Of a DNA stretch of 64,000 bases, positions 49,024 through 59,078 are shown in pieces. The position numbers and the translations under genes are program-made. The stretch is from contig NZ_JAGGNU010000060.1 in NCBI RefSeq assembly GCF_018614915.1, positions 1 to 64,000 on the forward strand. The letters run 5' to 3'. How positions within the stretch are numbered: position 1 is the first letter of the stretch; each line of letters starts with the position of its first letter. The notes below the pieces were generated by a model. That model was not told the origin of the DNA and ran no database searches. It was given only the letters and a program-made list of their open reading frames with translations. The stretch is from Variovorax paradoxus (GTDB lineage: Bacteria > Pseudomonadota > Gammaproteobacteria > Burkholderiales > Burkholderiaceae_C).

Positions 49024-49992
49024 TCAACATAGCGCCAGCACCTCCAGGCAGCGCCGCTTGTGCGCTTCCCCTTGCGAGGGCACGACGACCTTTCCGGCCA
49101 CCCGCAGCCCGTAGTCCACCCCCAGGCGATCCGCCATCAGCACCCAAGCGCAAAGCCGCGACAGTCGCGCCTCCGGATCGGGCAGGCCGGCGGCCTGCGC
49201 ATCCAGCCACAGCTCCTGCCGCTGCGCCTGCTGCGTGTCGCGGCTCACCAGCTCTTCCGATCCCGCGGCCTGCGCCCGCGCCGCGCGTTTCCACACCACG
49301 AGCTTCAGCGGGTCACCGCGCCGGTAGGCGCGCAGCCCGTCGTACTCGCCGGCCACGTTCGCCCGCAGCATGGCCGACGCCGCCTGTCCAGCCACCGGCT
49401 CCCCGGGCGGCAGCGGAGGCGGTGTCGGCTCCGGCGCCGGGTACACCAGCACTTGCGAGGCGGGGCGCCACACGGTCCACACGCGAAAGGTGCCCAGCGG
49501 AAAACGCGTTTCGGCCGTGAGCGTCGGCACCGGGTGCCGCCCGCGGCGTTCGGGCTTGAACGCGACTTCGACCGTCGCGCTGCCCTCGGCCGGCACGTCG
49601 CTCCATGACCATTGCCCGCTGTGGCGCACGGCCAGCCCGATGCCGTAGCGCGTGCTGCGCCGCGCGTTGTGCAGCACCACGCGGAACACGGCGGCCGCGC
49701 CCGCGTAGCGCGCATCGGGCGCCATCAGGTGCAGCGCGAGTCCGCGCAGGGTGGCGTGGCACACGTACATGCCCACCGCGACGCAGCCTGCCAGCAGAAA
49801 GGTCAGCAGATAGCCGAGGTTGAGCTGGTAGTTGATCGACGCGATCAGCAGCAGCAGCAGCGTACCGGCCAGCATCCAGCCCGCGGGCGTGGGCACGATG
49901 TAGACGTTGCGCTGCGTGAGCTCCAGGGTGTCCGAGGGCGGCCGGCGGGAAAGAAACCAGCCGTCGATGCGCGAGCGCAGCGCCGCGATCAT
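49024..49992 (-). CDS. DUF58 membrane-anchored protein
   Basis: 322 residues from ATG 49992. Two membrane helices (MLAGTLLLLLIASINYQLNL, YLLTFLLAGCVAVGMYVC) are followed by a cytoplasmic DUF58 region with the hallmark EYDGLRAYRRGDPLKLVVWKRAARA stretch. DUF58 proteins are the usual partners of MoxR ATPases and resemble von Willebrand A domains. A GTG at 49998 overlapping the moxR stop (GTGA) is an equally possible start and would add two residues. Confidence 0.88.
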   Translation of the reverse strand: MIAALRSRIDGWFLSRRPPSDTLELTQRNVYIVPTPAGWMLAGTLLLLLIASINYQLNLGYLLTFLLAGCVAVGMYVCHATLRGLALHLMAPDARYAGAAAVFRVVLHNARRSTRYGIGLAVRHSGQWSWSDVPAEGSATVEVAFKPERRGRHPVPTLTAETRFPLGTFRVWTVWRPASQVLVYPAPEPTPPPLPPGEPVAGQAASAMLRANVAGEYDGLRAYRRGDPLKLVVWKRAARAQAAGSEELVSRDTQQAQRQELWLDAQAAGLPDPEARLSRLCAWVLMADRLGVDYGLRVAGKVVVPSQGEAHKRRCLEVLALC

Positions 49993-49994
49993 GG

Positions 49995-50927
<933 letters not shown>

Positions 50928-50990
50928 ATGCAAACAATACCGTAAAGCCCTGCGGCCCTACGCTGCATGAGGCTACGACGTGATCGATCC

Positions 50991-51944
50991 ATGGGCAAAA
51001 CCGGCTACTTCACCCACCGCGACTGCTGGAAACACGACATGGGCGCGGGGCATCCCGAGTGCCCTGCACGGCTCGATGCGATCGACGACTGGCTGCTCGC
51101 AACCGGCGTCGTCGACGCACTCCAGCGCGGCGAGGTGCCGCTGGCCACGCTGCCGCAGATCACGCGGGCGCACAGCGTCGAGCACATGGAGCACCTGGAG
51201 GCGCTGAACCAGCGCCTGGTCGCCGACGGGCCGGCCGGCGGCCCGCGCTACGCGCCGATCGATCCCGACACCGCGCTCAACCGCTTCACCGTGCTCGCAG
51301 CCCGGCGGGCCGCCGGCGCCGCCATCGCGGCCACCGACGCGGTGATCGCTGGCGAGCTGGACAATGCCTTCTGCGCCGTGCGGCCGCCCGGGCACCATGC
51401 CTGCCGCGACAAGGCCATGGGCTTCTGCTTCTTCAACAACGTTGCGATCGCGGCGCGCCATGCGATCGAGGAACACGGCCTGGAACGCGTGGCGATCGTC
51501 GACTTCGACGTGCACCACGGCAACGGCACCGAAGACATCCTCAGCAACGACCCGCGCGTGCTGATGGTGGGCATCTTCCAGCACCCCTTCTATCCGTACA
51601 GCGGCACCGACCATCCGGCGCCGAACATGCTCAACCTGCCGGTGCCGGCCTACACCAGGGGCATGGACGTGCGCGAGCTGATCGAGGCCTGCTGGATGCC
51701 GCGGCTGGAAGACTTCAAGCCGCAGATGATCTTCGTGAGCGCGGGTTTCGATGCGCATCGCGACGACGACCTCGGCCAGCTCCGGCTCACCGAGAGCGAC
51801 TTCGGCTGGATCACCGAGCGCATCCGCGAGGTCGCGCAACGCCATGCCGGCGGACGCATCGTCTCGATGCTGGAGGGCGGCTACAACCTCGATGCGCTGG
51901 CCAGGAGCGTCGAGGCGCACGTTCGCGTGCTTGCAGACCTCTGA
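50991..51944 (+). CDS. histone deacetylase/acetylpolyamine amidohydrolase family protein
   Basis: 317 residues from ATG 50991, divergent from moxR. Class II HDAC-like features are intact: VRPPGHHACRDKAMGFCFFN, the zinc ligands in DFDVHHGNGTED and SAGFDAHRDD, and LEGGYNLDAL. In bacteria this family removes acetyl groups from lysines, polyamines or acetoin-pathway enzymes; the substrate here cannot be told. The mscS gene starts three bases after its stop. Confidence 0.9.
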   Translation: MGKTGYFTHRDCWKHDMGAGHPECPARLDAIDDWLLATGVVDALQRGEVPLATLPQITRAHSVEHMEHLEALNQRLVADGPAGGPRYAPIDPDTALNRFTVLAARRAAGAAIAATDAVIAGELDNAFCAVRPPGHHACRDKAMGFCFFNNVAIAARHAIEEHGLERVAIVDFDVHHGNGTEDILSNDPRVLMVGIFQHPFYPYSGTDHPAPNMLNLPVPAYTRGMDVRELIEACWMPRLEDFKPQMIFVSAGFDAHRDDDLGQLRLTESDFGWITERIREVAQRHAGGRIVSMLEGGYNLDALARSVEAHVRVLADL

Positions 51945-51946
51945 GG

Positions 51947-53227
51947 ATGGATCTCAGCGACTTCACTCAACGCCTCGGCCAGATCCACGCGCGCAGCCTC
52001 TGGATCGAGCTCGCCGCGCTGATCGGCTGCGTCGCACTGGCCTGGGCGCTCTGCCGCTGGTTCGGCCGCGACCAGCCCAAGGATTCGATCTGGTTCGGCG
52101 AGCGCACCTTCGACGGCCTGCTGTTCCCGCTGCTCGCGCTGGTCCTGACCGACCTCGCGCGCCGCTTCGTGCTCGAGTTCCAGCCGGTGCTGGTGCTGCG
52201 GATTGCGGTGTCGGTGTTTCTCTCGCTCGCGGCGATTCGCCTGTTCGCGCGGGTGCTCCGGGCGGTGTTCCCGAGCTCGGCGCTGGTCCGCCTGATCGAG
52301 CGCACGATCTCCTGGCTGGCGTGGATCGCGGCCGTGCTCTGGATCGTCGGCCTGCTGCCGGCGGTGCTGGCCGAGCTCGACAACATCACGCTCGCCTTCG
52401 GCAAGACCCGCGTCAGCCTGCGCACCATCCTGGAAGGCACCCTGTCGGCCGCCGTCGTGCTGGTGATCTCGCTGTGGATTGCCTCCACCATCGAGAAGCG
52501 AATCCTGCGCACCTCGGTAACCGACCTCTCGATGCGCAAGGTCGCATCGAATGCGATCCGCGCCTTGCTGCTGCTGATCGGCCTGCTGTTCGCCCTGTCG
52601 GCCGTGGGCGTCGACCTGACGGCGCTCTCGGTGCTGGGCGGTGCGCTGGGCGTCGGCCTTGGCTTCGGCCTGCAGAAGCTTGCCGCCAACTACGTGAGCG
52701 GCTTCGTGATCCTGCTGGAGCGCTCGATCCGCATCGGCGACAACGTGAAGGTCGACGGCTTCGAGGGTAAGGTCACCGACATCAAGACGCGCTACACGCT
52801 GGTGCGGGCCGGCAACGGACGCGAGTCGATCGTGCCGAACGAATCGCTGATCACCAGCCGGGTCGAGAATCTCTCGCTGGCCGATCTCAAGTTCAACATC
52901 ACCACCACCATCGTCGTCGGTTACGACAGCGACGTGGCGAGGGTGCTCGAGATCCTCTGCTTGGCCGCCACCGTGCAGCCGCGCGTGATGAGCGACCCGG
53001 CGCCAGTGGCCTATCTCGCGAATTTCGTACCCGACGGGCTGGAGTTCAGCCTCAACGTCTGGGTTGCCGATCCTCACAACGGCAAGGACAACCTGCGCTC
53101 CGCGATCAACATCGCCATTCTCGAAGGCCTGCGCGCGGCGAAGATCGACATTCCCTATCCGCAACGCGTGCTGCGCGTGGAGTCGCTGCCGGCGGGCTTC
53201 TCGCAAGCCGCCGATGCTCGCCTATAA
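51947..53227 (+). CDS. MscS-type mechanosensitive channel
   Basis: 426 residues from ATG 51947. About five or six membrane helices precede the pore helix GGALGVGLGFGLQKLAANYVSG, followed by the MscS beta-domain FVILLERSIRIGDNVKVDGFEG. The glycine/alanine-packed pore helix is characteristic. It releases solutes on hypo-osmotic shock. It is longer than E. coli MscS (286) because of extra N-terminal helices, similar to KefA/YnaI-like forms. Its stop codon lies in a TATAAT box. Confidence 0.93.
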   Translation: MDLSDFTQRLGQIHARSLWIELAALIGCVALAWALCRWFGRDQPKDSIWFGERTFDGLLFPLLALVLTDLARRFVLEFQPVLVLRIAVSVFLSLAAIRLFARVLRAVFPSSALVRLIERTISWLAWIAAVLWIVGLLPAVLAELDNITLAFGKTRVSLRTILEGTLSAAVVLVISLWIASTIEKRILRTSVTDLSMRKVASNAIRALLLLIGLLFALSAVGVDLTALSVLGGALGVGLGFGLQKLAANYVSGFVILLERSIRIGDNVKVDGFEGKVTDIKTRYTLVRAGNGRESIVPNESLITSRVENLSLADLKFNITTTIVVGYDSDVARVLEILCLAATVQPRVMSDPAPVAYLANFVPDGLEFSLNVWVADPHNGKDNLRSAINIAILEGLRAAKIDIPYPQRVLRVESLPAGFSQAADARL

Positions 53228-53228
53228 T
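53223..53228 (+). promoter_or_regulatory. candidate -10 box upstream of etfBA
   Basis: TATAAT overlaps the mscS stop codon (53225-53227). No good -35 box is seen at the usual distance. A second box, TAAAAT at 53306-53311, lies closer to etfB, also with a weak -35. Either could start the etfBA transcript; the 133-base gap holds nothing else recognisable. Confidence 0.3.
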
Positions 53229-53360
53229 CGCAAAAAAGCACGACCGTTCTATTTCGTCGCGGCGCCCCCTGATTGAAATGAACAGCTCGCGCAGAGGCCG
53301 GCGCCTAAAATCTCCGGTTCCCCTGCACCCCCGGTTTCGTAATTCAATGGAGTCAAGCCA

Positions 53361-54110
53361 ATGAAGGTCCTGGTCCCCGTCAAGCGGGTCGTCGATTTCA
53401 ACGTGAAGGTGCGCGTCAAGAGCGACGGCACCGGTGTGGACATCGCCAACGTCAAGATGAGCATGAACCCCTTCGACGAGATCGCCGTCGAAGAGGCCGT
53501 TCGCTTGAAGGAGAAGGGCGTGGTCACCGAAGTCATCGCCGTCTCCTGCGGCGATGCCAAGTGCCAGGAAACCCTGCGCACCGCCATGGCCATCGGCGCC
53601 GACCGCGGCATCCTGGTCGAGACCACCGAAGAGCTGCAGCCGCTGGCCGTGGCCAAGCTCTTGAAGGCCCTGGTCGACAAGGAGCAGCCCCAGCTCGTCA
53701 TCCTCGGCAAGCAGGCCATCGACGACGATGCCAACCAGACCGGCCAGATGCTGGCCGCCCTGGCCGACCTGCCGCAGGCCACCTTCGCGTCGAAGGTCGA
53801 AGTCTCCGGCGACAAGGTCAACGTCACGCGCGAAGTCGACGGCGGCCTGGAAACCATCCAGCTCACGCTGCCCGCGGTCATCACCACCGACCTGCGCCTG
53901 AACGAGCCGCGCTACGTCACCTTGCCCAACATCATGAAGGCCAAGAAGAAGCAGCTCGACACCTTCAAGCCCGAAGACCTGGGCGTGGACGTCAAGCCGC
54001 GCCTGAAGACCCTGAAGGTCAGCGAGCCCCCGAAGCGCGGCGCCGGCATCAAGGTGCCCGACGTCGCCACCCTGGTGGACAAACTGAAGAACGAAGCAAA
54101 GGTGATCTGA
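53361..54110 (+). CDS. etfB: electron transfer flavoprotein beta subunit
   Basis: 249 residues, the standard length. [41 protein letters not shown] (the ETF beta AMP-binding region) and [21 protein letters not shown] are all typical. With EtfA it takes electrons from acyl-CoA dehydrogenases, one of which is encoded at 55134, and delivers them to ETF:quinone oxidoreductase. The etfA gene begins two bases after its stop. The ATG at 53361 is preceded by GGAG. Confidence 0.96.
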   Translation: MKVLVPVKRVVDFNVKVRVKSDGTGVDIANVKMSMNPFDEIAVEEAVRLKEKGVVTEVIAVSCGDAKCQETLRTAMAIGADRGILVETTEELQPLAVAKLLKALVDKEQPQLVILGKQAIDDDANQTGQMLAALADLPQATFASKVEVSGDKVNVTREVDGGLETIQLTLPAVITTDLRLNEPRYVTLPNIMKAKKKQLDTFKPEDLGVDVKPRLKTLKVSEPPKRGAGIKVPDVATLVDKLKNEAKVI

Positions 54111-54112
54111 AC

Positions 54113-55048
54113 ATGACCGTCCTCGTCATTGCCGAACACGACCACGCCACCGTCAAGCCGGCCACTCTCAACACCGTGACCGCAGGCATCGCCTGCCAGA
54201 GCGGCGACGTGCATGTGCTGGTGGCGGGTGCCAACGCTGCCGAAGCCGCGGCCGCCGCCGCGAAGATCGTGGGCGTGGCCAAGGTGATCGCCGCCGACAG
54301 CCCGAGCTTGGCCGAGAACCTTGCGGAGAACGTCGCCGCGCAAGTTCTCGCGATCGCGAAGAACTACAGCCACATCCTGTTCCCCGCCACGGCCAACGGC
54401 AAGAACGTGGCACCGCGCGTGGCGGCCAAGCTCGATGTCGCGCAGATCAGCGACGTCACCAAGGTCGACAGCCCCGACACCTTCGAGCGGCCGATCTACG
54501 CGGGCAACGCGATCGCCATCGTGCAGAGCAGCGATGCGATCAAGGTGATCACGGTGCGCACCACCGGCTTCGACCCGGCAGCGGCCACCGGCGGCAGCGC
54601 CACGGTCGAGAACGCCGAGGGCGTGGCCGATTCGGGCAAGTCGAGCTTCGTCGGACGCGAAGTCACCAAGAGCGAGCGCCCCGAACTCACCGCGGCCAAG
54701 ATCATCGTCTCGGGCGGCCGGGCACTCGGCAGCGCCGAGAAGTTCACCGAAGTGATGGCGCCGCTGGCCGACAAGCTCAACGCGGGCCTGGGTGCCAGCC
54801 GCGCCGCAGTGGATGCGGGCTACGCGCCGAACGACTGGCAAGTGGGCCAGACCGGCAAGATCGTGGCCCCGCAGCTCTACATCGCCTGCGGCATCTCGGG
54901 CGCGATCCAGCATCTGGCCGGCATGAAGGACTCGAAGGTGATCGTGGCGATCAACAAGGACCCGGAGGCGCCGATCTTCTCGGTGGCCGACTATGGGCTC
55001 GAGGCGGACCTGTTCACGGCGGTGCCTGAGCTCGTGAAAGCGCTCTGA
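54113..55048 (+). CDS. etfA: electron transfer flavoprotein alpha subunit
   Basis: 311 residues. The C-terminal FAD-binding domain is clear: [56 protein letters not shown] and [20 protein letters not shown]. It forms the FAD-holding half of the ETF heterodimer with EtfB. It is followed after 34 bases by a strong terminator, so etfBA is a separate unit from the acyl-CoA dehydrogenase gene. Confidence 0.96.
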   Translation: MTVLVIAEHDHATVKPATLNTVTAGIACQSGDVHVLVAGANAAEAAAAAAKIVGVAKVIAADSPSLAENLAENVAAQVLAIAKNYSHILFPATANGKNVAPRVAAKLDVAQISDVTKVDSPDTFERPIYAGNAIAIVQSSDAIKVITVRTTGFDPAAATGGSATVENAEGVADSGKSSFVGREVTKSERPELTAAKIIVSGGRALGSAEKFTEVMAPLADKLNAGLGASRAAVDAGYAPNDWQVGQTGKIVAPQLYIACGISGAIQHLAGMKDSKVIVAINKDPEAPIFSVADYGLEADLFTAVPELVKAL

Positions 55049-55082
55049 TCGCCTTCGTCCCGGGCGCTCGACGAAGAAGACA

Positions 55083-55108
55083 GGGCATCGTTCGCGATGC
55101 CCTTTTTT
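55083..55108 (+). terminator. rho-independent terminator after etfA
   Basis: GGGCATCG (55083-55090), UUCG tetraloop (55091-55094), CGATGCCC (55095-55102) and TTTTTT. This is an eight-pair perfect stem with an extra-stable loop, ending 25 bases before the acyl-CoA dehydrogenase start. Confidence 0.95.
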
Positions 55109-55133
55109 GCATCCGCTGCATTGGAGACAAACC

Positions 55134-56933
55134 ATGAGCTACACCGCTCCCGTCAAGGACATGCTGTTCGACATCGAGCACCTCGCGAACATCGCGCAGG
55201 TCTCGCAGATGCCGGGCCTCGAGGAGGCCGGGCTCGAAACCGCCCAGGCGGTGCTCGAGGAGTGCGCGCGCTTCAACCAGGACGTGGTCGCACCGCTCAA
55301 CGTGGCGGGCGACCGGCATCCCTCTTCGTTCAAGGACGGCCGGGTCGCGACCACGCCGGGCTTCAAGGAGGCCTTTGCGCAGTATGTGGCGGGCGGCTGG
55401 CAGGGCCTGCAGCACCCGGCCGAATACGGCGGCCAGGGCCTGCCCAAGACCATCGGCGCGGCCTGCGGCGAGATGCTCAACTCGGCCAACATGAGCTTCG
55501 CGCTGTGCCCCTTGCTCAGCGACGGCGCCATCGAGGCGCTGCTCACCGCCGGCTCGGATGAACTCAAGGCCATCTACCTCGACAAGCTGGTGAGCGGCCA
55601 ATGGACCGGCACCATGAACCTGACCGAGCCGCAGGCCGGCAGCGACCTCGCCATGGTGCGCAGCCGCGCCGAGCCGCGAGGAGACGGCAGCTACAAGGTC
55701 TTCGGCACCAAGATCTTCATCACCTACGGCGAGCACGACATGGCCGAGAACATCGTGCACCTCGTGCTGGCACGCGTGACCGGCGCGCCGGAGGGCGTGA
55801 AGGGCATCAGCCTGTTCGTGGTGCCGAAGTTCCTCGTCGACAAGGACGGCTCGCTCGGCGAGCGCAACGACGTGCACTGCGTGAGCATCGAGCACAAGCT
55901 GGGCATCAAGGCGAGTCCGACGGCAGTGCTGCAATACGGCGACCACGGCGGCGCCGTCGGCTACCTCGTCGGCCAGGAGAACCGCGGCCTCGAGTACATG
56001 TTCATCATGATGAACGCGGCGCGCTACGCCGTGGGCATGCAGGGCATCGCGATTGCCGAGCGCGCCTACCAGCAGGCAGTGGCCCACGCGCGGGAGCGCG
56101 TGCAGAGCCGTCCGGTCGACGGTTCGATCAACGCCAGCGCGCCGATCATCCATCACCCCGACGTCAAGCGCATGCTGATGACGATGCGCGCCTACACCGA
56201 AGGCTGCCGCGCCATGGCTGCCGTGGCCGCGGCCGCTTACGATGCGGCGCACCACCATCCGGATGCCGAGACGCGCAAGCAGAACCAGGCCTTCTACGAA
56301 TTCATGGTGCCGCTGGTCAAGGGCTACAGCACCGAGATGAGCCTGGAGGTCGCTTCGCTCGGCGTGCAGGTGCACGGGGGCATGGGCTTCATCGAGGAAA
56401 CCGGCGCGGCGCAGTACCTGCGCGATGCCAAGATCCTCACCATCTACGAAGGCACGACCGCGATCCAGGCCAACGACCTGGTGGGCCGCAAGACCGCGCG
56501 CGACGGCGGCCAGACCGCCAAGGCCATCGCCGCGCAGATCGAGCAGACCGAGGCCGAGCTCGCGAAGCGCGGCAGCGCCGCCGCGCGTGCGGTGGCCAAG
56601 CGTCTCACGGCCGCGCGCCAAGCCTTCGTCGAGGTGGTCGACTTCGTCGCCGGCCAGACCAAGGCCGGACCGCGATCAGCCAATGCCGTGTTCGCGGGCA
56701 GCGTGCCGTACCTGATGCTGGCAGGCAACCTGGTCGCCGGCTGGCAGCTCGCGCGCTCGCTGCTGGTGGCCGAAGCGCTCGCCGAGGCCGGCACCGAGAC
56801 GGCTTTCATGAACGCCAAGATCGCCACCGCCCGCTTCTATGCCGAGCACATCCTCAACAAGGCGCCCGGCCTGCGCGACAGCATCATCGACGGCGCAGAG
56901 AGCGTGACGGCGCTGGCGCTCGACGCCTTCTGA
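55134..56933 (+). CDS. acyl-CoA dehydrogenase, long (about 600-residue) type
   Basis: 599 residues from ATG 55134, with GGAGA upstream. It has the three ACAD domains: MNLTEPQAGSDLAMVRSRAE (flavin/substrate loop), VHGGMGFIEETGAAQYLRDA, and the catalytic glutamate in ILTIYEGTTAIQANDLVGRK. An extra C-terminal domain of about 130 residues (PF12806 type) marks this subgroup, which includes DmdC-like enzymes. Substrate chain length is not predictable. It gives electrons to ETF, whose genes lie just upstream. Confidence 0.92.
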   Translation: MSYTAPVKDMLFDIEHLANIAQVSQMPGLEEAGLETAQAVLEECARFNQDVVAPLNVAGDRHPSSFKDGRVATTPGFKEAFAQYVAGGWQGLQHPAEYGGQGLPKTIGAACGEMLNSANMSFALCPLLSDGAIEALLTAGSDELKAIYLDKLVSGQWTGTMNLTEPQAGSDLAMVRSRAEPRGDGSYKVFGTKIFITYGEHDMAENIVHLVLARVTGAPEGVKGISLFVVPKFLVDKDGSLGERNDVHCVSIEHKLGIKASPTAVLQYGDHGGAVGYLVGQENRGLEYMFIMMNAARYAVGMQGIAIAERAYQQAVAHARERVQSRPVDGSINASAPIIHHPDVKRMLMTMRAYTEGCRAMAAVAAAAYDAAHHHPDAETRKQNQAFYEFMVPLVKGYSTEMSLEVASLGVQVHGGMGFIEETGAAQYLRDAKILTIYEGTTAIQANDLVGRKTARDGGQTAKAIAAQIEQTEAELAKRGSAAARAVAKRLTAARQAFVEVVDFVAGQTKAGPRSANAVFAGSVPYLMLAGNLVAGWQLARSLLVAEALAEAGTETAFMNAKIATARFYAEHILNKAPGLRDSIIDGAESVTALALDAF

Positions 56934-56965
56934 ATCCAGTCAATCAACCTCGCCACGGAGACCCC

Positions 56966-57928
56966 ATGTCCAAGCTGCCCCCCGTTCTCGCCAAGCTCCC
57001 GCTGCCCATCATTGGCTCGCCGCTGTTCATCATCAGCAACCCCAAGCTCGTGATCGCGCAGTGCAAGGCCGGCGTGGTGGGTGCGATGCCCGCGCTCAAT
57101 GCGCGTCCCGCATCGCAGCTCGAAGACTGGCTGGCCGAGATCACCGAGGAGCTCGCTGCCTACGACAAGGCGAATCCGGACCGGCCCGCCGCACCCTTCG
57201 CGATCAACCAGATCGTGCACAAGAGCAACGACCGGCTCGAGCACGACATGGAGATGGTCGTGAAGTACAAGGTGCCGATCGTCATCACCTCGCTGGGCGC
57301 GCGCACCGACGTCAACGATGCGGTCCACAGCTACGGCGGCGTGACGCTGCACGACATCATCAACAACGCCTTTGCGCGCAAGGCGATCGAGAAGGGCGCC
57401 GACGGCATCATCGCCGTGGCGGCGGGCGCCGGCGGCCATGCGGGCATCAAGAGCCCCTTTGCGCTGGTGCAGGAGATCCGCGGGTGGTTCGACGGCCCGA
57501 TCGCCTTGTCGGGCTCGATCGCGACCGGCGGCGCGGTGCTCGCGGCACAGGCCATGGGCGCCGACTTCGCCTACATCGGCACCGCCTTCATCGCGACCGA
57601 GGAGGCGCGTGCCAGCGCCGAGTACAAGCAGGCCATCGTCGACGGCACCTCGGACGACATCATCTATTCGAACCTTTTCACCGGCGTGCACGGCAACTAC
57701 CTCGCGCCCAGCATCGTGGCCGCCGGCATGGACCCGGCCAACCTGCCCGAGGGCGAGCTGAAGACCATGAACTTCGGCGGCGGGGAAGGCAGCAAGGCCA
57801 AGGCCTGGAAGGACATCTGGGGCTCGGGCCAGGGCATCGGCGCGGTGACCGAGGTCGCCACGGCCGCCGCTTTCATCGACAAGCTCAAGCGCGAGTACGA
57901 CGAAGCGCGTCGTCGCCTTGCGCTCTGA
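56966..57928 (+). CDS. nitronate monooxygenase-like FMN protein
   Basis: 320 residues from ATG 56966, 32 bases after the dehydrogenase gene. It is a TIM-barrel flavoprotein: GSPLFIISNPKLVIAQCKAG near the N-terminus, AAGAGGHAGIKSPFALVQEI and SGSIATGGAVLAAQAMGADF, the FMN-phosphate-binding parts. It belongs to the 2-nitropropane dioxygenase family, often found next to acyl-CoA dehydrogenases, so true nitronate activity is uncertain; an enoyl-ACP reductase-like role (FabK family) is an alternative. Confidence 0.85.
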   Translation: MSKLPPVLAKLPLPIIGSPLFIISNPKLVIAQCKAGVVGAMPALNARPASQLEDWLAEITEELAAYDKANPDRPAAPFAINQIVHKSNDRLEHDMEMVVKYKVPIVITSLGARTDVNDAVHSYGGVTLHDIINNAFARKAIEKGADGIIAVAAGAGGHAGIKSPFALVQEIRGWFDGPIALSGSIATGGAVLAAQAMGADFAYIGTAFIATEEARASAEYKQAIVDGTSDDIIYSNLFTGVHGNYLAPSIVAAGMDPANLPEGELKTMNFGGGEGSKAKAWKDIWGSGQGIGAVTEVATAAAFIDKLKREYDEARRRLAL

Positions 57929-59057
57929 CGCGGTCGCCGCCGCGGTGCGCCTGCCGCTCCTGGACGCGGTCAAGGGGCTGGCCTGCGTCGTGATCGTCGG
58001 GCACCACTTCGCGCGCTACGGGCCGCTGCCGGCAGGCGCATCCTCTCTCGCGCCGGCCCTGTTCGAATGGCTGGCGCAGGACGGCAGGCTCGCGGTGCAG
58101 GTCTTCCTGGTGCTGGCGGGGTTCCTGGCGGCGGGCAGCCTTGCGCCCGACGGCGTGCCGCGCATCGACCGGCCACTCGCGCGGGTGTTCCAGCGCTATG
58201 CCCGGCTTGCGATGCCCTACCTGGCGGCGCTCAGCTTCAGCGTGCTGGTCGCGGCGCTGGTGCGGCCCTGGCTCGACGGCGAGCTGGTGCCCGCCGCGCC
58301 CGGCATGGCGCAGCTGCTGGCACACGGCCTGCTGCTGCAGGACCTGCTCGACTACGAGGCCTTGTCCACCGGCGTCTGGTACGTGGCCATCGATTTCCAG
58401 CTCTTCGTGCTGGCGCTCGCGGCGATCGGCTTTTCCGAACTGCTGCAGCGGCGCTGCTCGATGCGGCCGGAACGGTCGCGCTGGCTTGCCGTGGCGCTGG
58501 TGCTGCTGCTGGCCCTCGCCTCGCTCGCAGTGTTCAACCGCCACGCGGCATTCGACGACACGGCCTTCTATTTCTTCGGTGCCTACGGCCTTGGCATGCT
58601 GGTGTTCTGGATTGGGCGCGCGACGCGGCGCAGCACCTGGCAGTTCGGCATGGCGCTGCTGTTGCTGGTCGGCGCCGCGGCACTGGCGATCGACTGGCGC
58701 AGCCGCATTGCCATCGCGCTGCTCACTGCGCTGATGGTGGCCATCGTCCAGCGTCGCGCCGCGCGAGGGGCGGCCGACTGGCCGACAGTCGCCCGGCCGC
58801 TGCTTCGGCTGGGGCGCATCTCGTATTCGCTCTTCCTCATCCACTTTCCGGTGCTGCTGCTGATGAGCGCGGCGCTCGGCCGGCTCGCGCCTGCGGCGCC
58901 CTGGATCGGCATGCTGGGCCTGGCCGTCGCCTTCGTACTGTCGATCGCTGCGGCGATGCTGCTGTACCGCTGGGTGGAGTCGAAGCCCGCCACCTGGAGC
59001 GCGGTGCTGGCCCTGTTCGCCGGCCTGCTGGTCTGCGGTGCATTGGCTTCGGGTTGA
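57918..59057 (+). CDS. acyltransferase 3 family membrane protein (OafA-like)
   Basis: 379 residues from TTG 57918, overlapping the previous gene by 11 bases; GTG 57945 is another possible start. About ten membrane helices are seen. The family motif appears as LDAVKGLACVVIVGHHFARYG with the histidine in the HH pair; SYSLFLIHFPVLLL lies near the C-terminus. Members transfer acetyl or other acyl groups to sugars of lipopolysaccharide or exported glycans. The target is not known. No adjacent glycan gene on this strand. Confidence 0.8.
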   Translation: MRSDAVAAAVRLPLLDAVKGLACVVIVGHHFARYGPLPAGASSLAPALFEWLAQDGRLAVQVFLVLAGFLAAGSLAPDGVPRIDRPLARVFQRYARLAMPYLAALSFSVLVAALVRPWLDGELVPAAPGMAQLLAHGLLLQDLLDYEALSTGVWYVAIDFQLFVLALAAIGFSELLQRRCSMRPERSRWLAVALVLLLALASLAVFNRHAAFDDTAFYFFGAYGLGMLVFWIGRATRRSTWQFGMALLLLVGAAALAIDWRSRIAIALLTALMVAIVQRRAARGAADWPTVARPLLRLGRISYSLFLIHFPVLLLMSAALGRLAPAAPWIGMLGLAVAFVLSIAAAMLLYRWVESKPATWSAVLALFAGLLVCGALASG

Positions 59058-59078
59058 GGCCCTCGGCCGCCGAGCCGC

